Below, one piece after another: positions 1-7,400 of a stretch of 20,272 nt of DNA. The notes under the pieces are model-generated. The model was given only the letters and a program-made list of their open reading frames with translations, searched no databases and was not told the origin of the DNA. The DNA comes from Prochlorococcus marinus str. MIT 9215 (GTDB lineage Bacteria > Cyanobacteriota > Cyanobacteriia > PCC-6307 > Cyanobiaceae): NCBI GenBank assembly GCA_949486985.1, contig CATBLW010000005.1:1-20272 (forward strand), in the 5' to 3' direction. The translations under genes were made by a program, and so were the position numbers. Positions within the stretch are counted from its first letter, which is position 1; the number at the start of each line of letters is the position of its first letter.

Positions 1-27
1 AGAATAGACATTAATACTCAAGCGATC

Positions 28-213
28 ATGTTCAACCCATTCGCCTGCTCAACGAATAGCGACCCAAGTCAGCGTCACCGTCAATACCAGCAGCGGAAAC
101 TCGAGATGCTCCGTTTTATCAGTGATGGCCTGGAACGTCGGCTGGCTGCAGTCAAAGCGTCAATGCAAACCCTTGAGGATCAAATGCAACGTGATCAACA
201 GCCAGCCATCTGA
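28..213 (+). CDS. Small conserved-looking helical protein, unknown function
   Basis: A 61-residue protein with an ATG start. After a short N-terminal part with one Cys (MFNPFACS), residues from about 17 onward are charged and Gln-rich with regularly spaced Leu, Met and Ile (KLEMLRFISDGLERRLAAV), which suggests one amphipathic or coiled-coil helix. There is no signal peptide or membrane segment. The gene ends 12 nt before the stop of the opposite-strand sigma-factor gene, so the two converge. Its upstream region is cut by the window edge, so I cannot tell whether it belongs to an operon. The composition is protein-like and I believe similar small proteins occur in other marine picocyanobacteria, but that is recollection. 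I assign no function. Confidence 0.65.
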   Translation: MFNPFACSTNSDPSQRHRQYQQRKLEMLRFISDGLERRLAAVKASMQTLEDQMQRDQQPAI

Positions 214-225
214 ATCAAAGTCTTC

Positions 226-930
226 TCATGATTTGCCAGGTTTGAGCTCCTGACAATCAATCGCAAGTTGCTGCAATGCTTTTTTTAAGCGCCTTTGAAT
301 CGTCATTGAACTCACACCAAGACATTTGGCCGCTGTTCTAAGGCTTTCCCCTTTGATAACGACGTGCTCAAGCGCTGCCTGTTCTTGCTGGCTGAGTCGA
401 CAAACGGCATTGTTCAACAAAGCTGTTCTGTCTTTATTGACCAAGCAACTCCACTGATCACGACTGGATGCCATCATCCCCTCATCGAGGGGCAACCAGC
501 GTCCTTTCTGGCTGTAGTAGGAAACCGCTAGCTGATCTTGTTGGTTGAGGGGCTCGGAGGGTGAACTTGATCCAAACTGGGATTCTTGCTTGAGAACTTT
601 CTGAGCACGTTCTTCAACACGTCTGGGTATTTTTACCAGACTTACTTTGTCACGAAGGAAGTGAAGAATCGCTCCGCGGATATGAGGTCTTGCAAATGCA
701 CTGAATTCCGCATTAGAACTCACCTTGAAATTTTGCGCAGCAAGGATTAAACCCATCATTCCGACTTGGTTAAGGTCTTCGCGATCATGTCCTGTGCGTG
801 ATGCGTAGTAATGAGCGATGGGCCCAACCAGTTGAAGGTGTTTTTCGATTTGACGATTGCGCCGACTGTGCTTTTTTTTCATGGTGAATGAGGAAGTTGA
901 GCATTGGTTGTTGACCTGTTGCTCTGTCAT
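226..930 (-). CDS. Alternative RNA polymerase sigma factor (sigma-70 family, group 3-like)
   Basis: A 234-residue sigma factor that would direct RNA polymerase to a special promoter set. Region 2 spans about residues 26-97, with the core-binding and -10-recognition helices visible as DREDLNQVGMMGLILAAQ and ARPHIRGAILHFLRD. Region 4 lies at about 178-222, with a helix-turn-helix (SLRTAAKCLGVSSMTIQRRL). Between them is a variable Ser/Gln-rich stretch instead of a recognisable region 3, and there is no region 1.1, so it is not the primary sigma. This fits a small group 3 or SigF-like factor. The first ATG (930) is used here; a second ATG at 882 starts a Lys-rich segment and is also possible. It is last in a minus-strand run, 41 nt after the Ap4A phosphorylase gene. 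The target regulon cannot be read from this window. Confidence 0.85.
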   Translation of the reverse strand: MTEQQVNNQCSTSSFTMKKKHSRRNRQIEKHLQLVGPIAHYYASRTGHDREDLNQVGMMGLILAAQNFKVSSNAEFSAFARPHIRGAILHFLRDKVSLVKIPRRVEERAQKVLKQESQFGSSSPSEPLNQQDQLAVSYYSQKGRWLPLDEGMMASSRDQWSCLVNKDRTALLNNAVCRLSQQEQAALEHVVIKGESLRTAAKCLGVSSMTIQRRLKKALQQLAIDCQELKPGKS

Positions 931-971
931 TCCAGCCAGCCATGAAACTGCTCATGATGACAACCGTAAAA

Positions 972-1829
972 TCACTGAACTATCTCGACAACAGCTTCCA
1001 ATAAAGACTCAGGATCATTCTCTAAAAGCCATTGATGATCTGAATTCTGGGTAGAAAGAAGGTACCCAGCAAATCCCAAAGCATTGATGCTGAAGCCGGC
1101 TATCTCTTCTCTACTGCGACGAATCAATGCTATCCAATCAGGTGTCAATAGTAAATTATAGGAATGAAGTGGCCGATCATTTCGTTCTGGACTACCCAAG
1201 CCCATTTTCGATGAAAGGTGTAGATAGTCACGCATGAGTATATCTCCAGCATATTCAACATTGTCTTTAGTCCTGTTGATAACTGCGCAACTTTGCGTAA
1301 GGCAATTGAACGTTTCTTCAGGATAGGCTAATCGTTTCTCAAACCATGATTGTCTTGGGCAAAAACGTTCATGTTCTGCTCTTCTAAGAAGTTGTATATG
1401 TCGATGAGGCTGGCTAGCTCCAGCTTTTGGACCACTGTTGAAAAACCACAATCCCTGAGTGTCCTTATCAACCGCAGCTAATGCTTCCCAATCACTACGA
1501 GTTAGCCAGCCCTCCTGAGGAGCCCAATTCCGAGTTATCAACAACATATGTCCTTTCTGAACGGGGTACTTGTTGAGGATTAAGGCATGGTCATTGCCAA
1601 TGGAAGCGATCTCTAACCTTGGATCCCATGGCAGGAATGGATTTTGCTTCGGACCTGAAGTGCTTCTTAGATGACGTGGAGGCTTTCCCAGCAGCCTGCG
1701 AAGTTCAAAGGCCTCCCCTTGCTGAGCTCGAAGGCTGGTGAGTTGAGTCTCTAAAGGCACAAGAGCGCCTTGTTGTTGCGCTATCTCGCTCCGTTGAAGA
1801 GCTGCATACCAGTAGTTCTCAGTTGTCAC
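972..1829 (-). CDS. apa: Ap4A phosphorylase (ATP adenylyltransferase)
   Basis: A 285-residue HIT-superfamily enzyme that phosphorolyses diadenosine tetraphosphate to ATP and ADP. The conserved core NKYPVQKGHMLLITR lies at about residues 86-100. The nucleotidyl-transfer motif H-x-H-I-Q lies at residues 142-146 (QPHRHIQLL), with His144 the expected adenylylated nucleophile. The C-terminal third (SYNLLLTPDWIALIRRS, then GFAGYLL) matches the C-terminal domain of ATP adenylyltransferases. The start is GTG at 1829. The first 11 nt overlap the end of the SpoIID-domain gene, which suggests translational coupling. The next gene downstream is the sigma factor. Ap4A is a stress-linked dinucleotide, so a joint stress role is a reasonable but unproven inference. 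Confidence 0.9.
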   Translation of the reverse strand: MTTENYWYAALQRSEIAQQQGALVPLETQLTSLRAQQGEAFELRRLLGKPPRHLRSTSGPKQNPFLPWDPRLEIASIGNDHALILNKYPVQKGHMLLITRNWAPQEGWLTRSDWEALAAVDKDTQGLWFFNSGPKAGASQPHRHIQLLRRAEHERFCPRQSWFEKRLAYPEETFNCLTQSCAVINRTKDNVEYAGDILMRDYLHLSSKMGLGSPERNDRPLHSYNLLLTPDWIALIRRSREEIAGFSINALGFAGYLLSTQNSDHQWLLENDPESLLEAVVEIVQ

Positions 1830-2739
1830 GGCTTTGAAGTCGTGCCAGTTGCGCTCCTCTGTAGTAACGGGAAAGAATTTGATCGAACCTCAGCCCTTGC
1901 TTTGCCAATGCTTGTGCGCCGTGCTGACTCATGCTTGCACCAAGGTGCCCATGGGCTTCTTGACTGATCGCACCTGTCGCTGCATAGAGACTTTCCACGA
2001 TTCCACCGCGATAGCTCAACACAATTCCTTGGGTGGCATCGGTGGCTTGCAAGGTGCGCGCAGTTTGACTCGATAGGCCCGAATAAGCTTGCCAGCGTGT
2101 TGTATCACCGAGATCAAAATCCCTATCAGCCGAACGTGCCATATGAGCAAGTGCATAAGAGCGAGCGGCGACAGCTTGTGCTTTAAGGGCTTCGATATGC
2201 CAGCTGCTTGGCATTTCAGCTCCAACAACAGACGCTACATAGTTTTCGATATTGATTTGGTTAACAGCTATCCACCCTTCACCACGATTAATCAAATCAA
2301 CCTGCCCCATGTAGGCCTGGCCATTCACCATGATCCCTAGTGGTGACGTCGTAGAGCATTGAACAAACCCTGGCTTCGACGTCTTCAGGATGTGTCCTAA
2401 TTGAAGCTCATTCAGAACAACTCCGGATTGATGCGTGCAAATGCCTTCGCTTCTGATTCTCAGGTTTTTTGGCGGGCTTTGGCTGATCAAGCCAACTCTT
2501 AGAACAATGGATAAAGGTCGTTTAAAAGCATGCTTAGATTGCGGCGGAGAGCCTTGCTCGGGATTTATGGAGATGTCGCTCTTATGGCTATTTGAAGCTG
2601 TTGCGCTCTGAGGGTTCGTTTCAAGCAGAATCTTTATCAACTGTTGATCAACATCAGCCTGATGCTGACTGCAGCCATTGAGCATCATCAGACAAGCAAA
2701 AAATAGAGCTGATGATGATCGAAAAAGCAAATAGCCCAT
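1819..2739 (-). CDS. SpoIID/LytB-domain lipoprotein, compact form
   Basis: A 306-residue protein with a SpoIID/LytB domain, the family of peptidoglycan lytic transglycosylases and amidase enhancers. The ATG at 2739 gives a clean lipoprotein signal: a hydrophobic segment ending in the lipobox L-N-G-C with Cys23, so it should be exported and lipid-anchored. The longer reading from 2778 would put a charged tail before the signal and run into the upstream gene. The catalytic-type segment GAEMPSSWHIEALKAQAVAA has the conserved Glu at about residue 175. A C-terminal block GASMSQHGA (about 267-275) resembles the family G-MSQ-GA motif. The stretch between these motifs is far shorter than I recall for Bacillus SpoIID. 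The gene starts 2 nt after the PhzF-like gene and overlaps the Ap4A phosphorylase gene by 11 nt. Confidence 0.82.
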   Translation of the reverse strand: MGYLLFRSSSALFFACLMMLNGCSQHQADVDQQLIKILLETNPQSATASNSHKSDISINPEQGSPPQSKHAFKRPLSIVLRVGLISQSPPKNLRIRSEGICTHQSGVVLNELQLGHILKTSKPGFVQCSTTSPLGIMVNGQAYMGQVDLINRGEGWIAVNQINIENYVASVVGAEMPSSWHIEALKAQAVAARSYALAHMARSADRDFDLGDTTRWQAYSGLSSQTARTLQATDATQGIVLSYRGGIVESLYAATGAISQEAHGHLGASMSQHGAQALAKQGLRFDQILSRYYRGAQLARLQSRDN

Positions 2740-2741
2740 GC

Positions 2742-3578
2742 TTAAAAACTCTCGAGCTCGCCTCTCCAAAGCACACAACCTGAACCAATAAGACGAATCA
2801 TGCCCGAGCCAGCACGTTCACAACGCATGCCACCGCTTGATTGAGATGGTTGCCAGCCAATCACCCAATCACGATCAAGCGTGTTCATCCAATAGTTGGC
2901 AACGAGAGCATGGGCCGAACCTGTGACCGGATCCTCATCAATGCCGAGTCCAGGTGCAAAAAAACGTAATTGATAATCGACGACTTGGCTATCAACAGAA
3001 AGCGTTGAATCACGATTGGCTTGCATGACCACGAGTCCCCTTCTAAAAGGGTCTTGCAGTTTGGAAGGTGAAATAATCAATTCAGACAGTTGGTTTTTCT
3101 CGCTCAACAAGACAACGAAATATCCGATCTCACTACTCCATATTCTCTTTAATTCACAACCGAGTTGCTCTTCTAGTGATGTTGACTTGACTCCTATGGG
3201 CTGTAGTGGCGCTGATGGGAGAACAATCTGACCAATTAACCGTTTATTTTCTTGTCGCCAAGATACTGGCAGAGCTCCACCTCGGCTGATCAACTGAACT
3301 GAATCTTTTGCTTTTAGTTGTTTCCATTGACCCAACGCCAGCACAGCCGCCAACGTTGCATGTCCACAGATGTTGACTTCACAGATAGGCGTGAACCAGC
3401 GGATGTATATCGCTTTGTTGATCAGCCAAAGGAAAGCTGTCTCAGATTGACGTAATTGGCTGGCTAGACGCTGGCAGCAGTCTTCTGATGGTTGCTTTTC
3501 ACCACACCAAACCACCGTGGCTCCATTGCCCCGATCAGTCGAATCACTAAAGGCCTGAATTTGAATGATCAGCGTCAA
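2742..3578 (-). CDS. PhzF-family isomerase/epimerase
   Basis: A 278-residue member of the PhzF/diaminopimelate-epimerase-fold family. Conserved features are the N-terminal GNGATVV (about 17-23), the probable catalytic Glu46 in SETAFLW, NICGHATLAAV (about 69-79) and DEDPVTGSAHALVANYW (214-230). These motifs and the length are normal for the family; the substrate is unknown. The start is TTG at 3578, chosen because an excellent Shine-Dalgarno (GGGAGGGAG) lies just upstream and no in-frame ATG precedes PhzF-like sequence. It is first in the minus-strand run that continues through the lipoprotein, Ap4A phosphorylase and sigma factor genes. No relation to phenazine synthesis is implied: the rest of a phz cluster is absent. 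Confidence 0.88.
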   Translation of the reverse strand: MTLIIQIQAFSDSTDRGNGATVVWCGEKQPSEDCCQRLASQLRQSETAFLWLINKAIYIRWFTPICEVNICGHATLAAVLALGQWKQLKAKDSVQLISRGGALPVSWRQENKRLIGQIVLPSAPLQPIGVKSTSLEEQLGCELKRIWSSEIGYFVVLLSEKNQLSELIISPSKLQDPFRRGLVVMQANRDSTLSVDSQVVDYQLRFFAPGLGIDEDPVTGSAHALVANYWMNTLDRDWVIGWQPSQSSGGMRCERAGSGMIRLIGSGCVLWRGELESF

Positions 3579-3880
3579 TGCTCCCTCCCTTTTGGCATGG
3601 ATGGACTCTTTGGGCAGCCTGATCCGCTGCTGATCGTGCTCGCTGCTTTTTATGATCTGCTCAAGCTCACATTCAAAAAAACGATCAGGTCAGGGAAATT
3701 GGATATGAGCATGCATCGGAAAAACTAAAAGCTTGAAAACTGTTTGCTCAACAGGCATTCAAGGCGAACTCTCGACCACATAGTACGAGGAGTCTGAATA
3801 TGGACTGGCACAAAATTGGTCTAAATGGTTGACGAATGCCGGGGTGCAGGAGTTAAAGGTCAATCAGTTATGCCTTCTCA
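3579..3880. other. Gene-free stretch between divergent PhzF-like and acidic-protein genes
   Basis: About 300 nt separates the divergent starts at 3578 (minus) and 3881 (plus), so promoters for both directions must lie here or in its edges. I see no clear -10/-35 pair, tRNA or strong hairpin. On the plus strand there is a GAGGAG Shine-Dalgarno at 3787-3792 followed after 7 nt by a 10-codon ORF (3800-3832, MDWHKIGLNG). A 43-codon plus-strand ORF (3597-3728) has a hydrophobic middle but no ribosome-binding site. Neither is annotated as a gene. Confidence 0.6.
3581..3590 (-). promoter_or_regulatory. Strong Shine-Dalgarno deciding the TTG start of the PhzF-like gene
   Basis: On the minus strand the bases before the TTG at 3578 read AAAAGGGAGGGAGCATTG. 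The GGGAGG core sits about 5-6 nt before TTG, which supports this non-ATG codon as the true start. Most other starts in the window have only weak Shine-Dalgarno matches, so this one stands out. A 7-codon ORF (ATG at 3598, ending in a TGA that overlaps the TTG) passes through the same site; it is probably incidental. Confidence 0.55.
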
Positions 3881-4111
3881 ATGGATTGGGAGTTCCCCGA
3901 AGACGGTGCTTTTCTTGCCCTCTGCGATGCCTTTCGTGAGAGCGGTGAATCTTCGGCCATCGAGTTCCTGGCTAATGGGGAAGGAGCCTTTCATTTTCAT
4001 GAGCTCACCCAGAATGCCGCTGGTGAAGGGCTAGATCTCAGTGATTCCGAATCACTAGAAGAATTTCAGCAAGAGGTGATTGACACCATGGAAAGCCTTT
4101 GCCAGGACTAA
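3881..4111 (+). CDS. Small acidic hypothetical protein
   Basis: A 76-residue, strongly acidic protein (MDWEFPEDGAFLALCDAF, then an Asp/Glu/Ser-rich C-terminal half ending ESLCQD). It has no signal peptide, membrane segment or recognised domain; it looks like a small soluble, partly helical protein. The ATG at 3881 is the first possible start after an in-frame TAA at 3854, and its ribosome-binding site is weak (AGGAG about 28 nt upstream, AAAGGT about 20 nt upstream). Two overlapping frames are also open here, but this one has the most natural amino-acid composition. It stands alone on the plus strand, divergent from the PhzF-like gene and convergent with metH across a 383-nt gap. Function unknown. 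Confidence 0.6.
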   Translation: MDWEFPEDGAFLALCDAFRESGESSAIEFLANGEGAFHFHELTQNAAGEGLDLSDSESLEEFQQEVIDTMESLCQD

Positions 4112-4494
4112 CGCCAGTCCAAGCCTTCACGGCTATGAAGCAAGCGAGAAGATTGTGAGCTGTATTTTTTGAGCCCTCCACAGGCTTTCAACAGTGAATA
4201 TTTTTCAATCCCCCGCCACAGTCAACGCAATAACTTGCTTCCTCTGCCAATCAAACCGATAACAAATCGACCTTCTGATTCCAACTGCTTGGAACCAAAA
4301 CGGATCTTTGATTCGCTAAGCACGCCAGGCCAGGAGATGAACCTTGATTTCAGAGCTACAAGCTTTTAACCATGTAGTCGCGAACATCCGATCGATAACT
4401 CAAGCAAAGGCCCTCCTAGAGGCAGACATAGCCCTCTAGACGGGTTTAGAGCAATGGACCTGCTCAAGCAGCGCTCAAGAGCGGCCTGAGCGGC
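4112..4494. other. Gene-free stretch between convergent acidic-protein gene and metH
   Basis: This 383-nt stretch lies between two converging genes. Just after the acidic-protein gene there is a small imperfect hairpin (about 4125-4140, CTTCA/TGAAG arms) and, 25 nt later, a T-run at 4165-4170; this could end plus-strand transcription but is weak. A 66-codon ORF at 4169-4369 has an unnatural composition and no ribosome-binding site, so I do not annotate it. The 80 nt nearest metH is dense in inverted and direct repeats: a 7-bp stem at 4416-4439, two abutting 12-nt palindromes at 4460-4483, and GAGCGGC repeated at 4479 and 4488. Confidence 0.6.
4411..4444. terminator. Inverted repeat downstream of metH, possible bidirectional terminator
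   Basis: CTAGAGG (4416-4422) and CCTCTAG (4433-4439) form a perfect 7-bp stem with a 10-nt loop. CCC at 4411-4413 can pair with GGG at 4442-4444 across a small internal loop, lengthening it. It lies about 50 nt past the metH stop and between converging genes, where a terminator would be expected. There is no clear U-tract on either strand, so the terminator role is inferred from position and symmetry only. Confidence 0.35.
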
Positions 4495-7400
4495 TTAGGC
4501 GCTGAAATAACGAGCTTGACTATGGAGAGCCACAAGAGCTGTAGTGCTTTGCTCTGGATGCAACTGATCGCTTGCGTCCATCGTCAGTCCGATTCGTTCA
4601 GCGCCAAGCCATTCGAGTTGCTGTCTTGAATCAGCAACGTTCGGGCAAGCTGGATATCCGAATGAATAGCGGCTACCTCGATAACGTTGCGCCAAAACAT
4701 CTCTGAGTTTCTTTGGTTCTTCTGCTGCAAATCCGCATTCCTCACGAATACGAGCATGTGTCCATTCCGCTAGAGCTTCGGCCATTTGAACTGCAAGGCC
4801 ATGGAAAAATAGATAGTCAGTATAGGCATCTGATTTAAACAATTCGCTAGCGAATTCACTAGCTTTCTTACCCATGGTTACTGCTTGCATGGGCAAGAAA
4901 TCGATTGGATCACCATCGACTAAATCTCTATAAAAGTCTGCAATGCAATAACGGTTTCCACTTCTTTGCCTGGGCAGTTCAAATAAACCCAGTCGCTCCT
5001 CTCCAGCAGAGTCAAAAACAACAACTTTATTATCTTCTCGACCACAAGGAAAATATCCATAAGCGACTGATGATTGCAATAAAGACTCGTTGATAATTCG
5101 ATCAATCCAGTGTTCCAGAATCGGTTCGGCCTTTATGCGCAAATAGTCTTTGAACTCATCTGCGCTTTGATCCTTTGTGCGACGCATCTGCCATTGACCG
5201 GTAAAAAGAGCATTGCGATCAAGATATTTCAGAACATCCTGCAAAGGTATCTCTGATTGATTGAGAATCTTTGCTCCCACGAAAGGTGGTTTTACAGCTG
5301 TCTCTTCACATACTTTTGAAGAACGATCAGTGTTTTTATTGGCAGCCTGAAGATCTTTGCTGGGCTTGTCACTTGTTGCTGCGGTATCCGTAGAAGCAGC
5401 GGATGAGTTGATAGAGGTAACACTCTCACCGCCAATGCTTACACCTTCAGGAGTGCCCTCAAGGAATCCTTTCTGATCGTCCCATTGTTCATTGGCTTTA
5501 GCTGATACATATGAATCCATAAAGCGTAGGTTTGTAAAAGCATCCTTCCCATAGATGACCTTTCCGTTATAGACCTCGCTGCAATCATGATTAACAAACC
5601 TTGGAGTCAAGGCAGCACCACCAAGTATTACTGGAATCGTGATCCCCTCTTCGTTGAAATTTTGCAGGTTATCCTTCATAAATGCTGTTGATTTAACAAG
5701 AAGTCCACTCATTGCTATGCAGTCAGCCTGGTGTATTTTTTGAGCCTCAATTATCGCCGAAACATCTTGCTTGATGCCGAGGTTGATAACCTCGTATCCA
5801 TTGTTTGTCAAGATTATATCGACGAGATTCTTGCCAATGTCATGAACATCTCCCTTAACTGTTGCAATCATAAATTTAGCTTTACTTGCGCGCTTACCAT
5901 CATCCTCTTGTTCCATATAAGGTTCTAGGAAAGCAACAGCCGCTTTCATTGTCTGCGCAGACTGCAAGACAAAGGGAAGTTGCATCTGCCCTGAGCCAAA
6001 CAACTCTCCAACAACCTTCATTCCATCCAGCAAAAGGTTATTGACTATCTCCAAAGGTGCATAACAAGTCAGCCCCTCTGTAAGCGCTTCGTCCAGGCCA
6101 ATCCTCTCGCCATCAATGATGTGCTGCTTCAGTCGCTCTTCAATTGGCAGATCCGCTAATGATGGCCCCGAAGCCCGTGCCTCTTTTGCGCTAACACCCT
6201 CAAACAAACTTGTCAGTTCTGTTAGGGGGTCATAGGTACAGGCATTGCCTTCAAATCTACGATTATCTTGAATCAAGTCACGGCAAACTTTTTGGTGTTC
6301 TTCACTAATCTTGTTAAGAGGCAATATCTTCGCAGGAGATATAATCGCAGCATCCATACCTGCTTCACAGCAGTCATTAAGGAATACAGAATTAAGTGTG
6401 ATACGAGCTGCTGTAGAAAGCCCAAAGCTAATATTTGAGACGCCTAATACAACATGTACTCCAGGCAGCTCTTTCCTTATCTGAGCGATTGCCTTAAGTG
6501 TCTCCTGACCATTCGGCCGATCTTCTTCAATGCCGGTTGAGATAGGCAGAGCAAGCGGATCATAGAAAATCTCATAGGCTGGAAGTCCGAAGTTTATTGC
6601 GTCTTTATAGGCACGTTTTGCAATCGCTAATTTCTTCTCAGCACTTCTAGCCATGCCTTGTTCGTCAATAGTTCCTACAACAATTCCAGCTCCATAAGCT
6701 TTCGCTAATTCAAGTACTTTGTAGAAACGCTCGTCACCATCTTCATAGTTTGTTGAGTTCAGTATGCATTTTCCACCGGCCACCTTGAGACCCGCTTCCA
6801 TCTTTTGCCATTCTGTTGAATCAAGCATTAATGGCAGGTTCACATTGGTGACAAGACGACTTACAAGTTGATGCATGTCACTCTCACCATCGCGACCTAC
6901 ATAGTCGACATTGACATCAAGTATGTGAGCATTTTCCTTCATTTGACCACGGGCAATGCCAACCAAGCCATCCCAATCCTCTGCATTAAGTAGTTCTCTT
7001 ACTTTCTTTGATCCACTTGCATTTAACCTCTCTCCGATGATTAAGAATGAATTATCCTGATGGTAAGGAGTGACCCCATAAATTGATGCGGCTGATGGCT
7101 CGTAGCCATTATTTTTTGACTTTTCAGACAACTTCTCGTTTTTATTTTGGCGCTCAACTGCCCGAAGATCACGAGACAGATCAGCTAGAGAGGCAATATG
7201 GCTTGGTGTGGTTCCGCAACATCCTCCAATCACCTGAACACCTAGATCCTCAATGAAGTGCATCAATTGCATCTTGAGTTCAATAGGTTGAAGTCTGTAA
7301 TGGGCTACGCCGCCAACATTTTCAGGAAGACCAGCATTAGGTATGCAGCTGATCGCAAAAGGGCTGTGTTCAGATAGATAGCGAATATGATCCTTCATTT

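Noticed and set aside
2742..3578. Phenazine or other secondary-metabolite cluster suggested by the PhzF-like protein
   Set aside because: PhzF-like proteins are widespread and multifunctional, and no other biosynthetic genes lie nearby.
3597..3728. 43-codon plus-strand ORF with a hydrophobic middle (DPLLIVLAAFYDLLKL)
   Set aside because: It has no ribosome-binding site, overlaps the 5' region of the PhzF-like gene on the other strand, and I recognise no family. It could be a small membrane protein, but support is too weak.
3825..4034. Alternative ORF overlapping the small acidic protein in another frame
   Set aside because: Its composition (many Ser, Pro, Met, Trp scattered) is typical of an out-of-frame reading; the frame starting at 3881 is more protein-like.
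4169..4369. 66-codon plus-strand ORF in the gap before metH
   Set aside because: It is rich in Pro, Ser and Asn with no pattern, has no ribosome-binding site, and no recognisable similarity.
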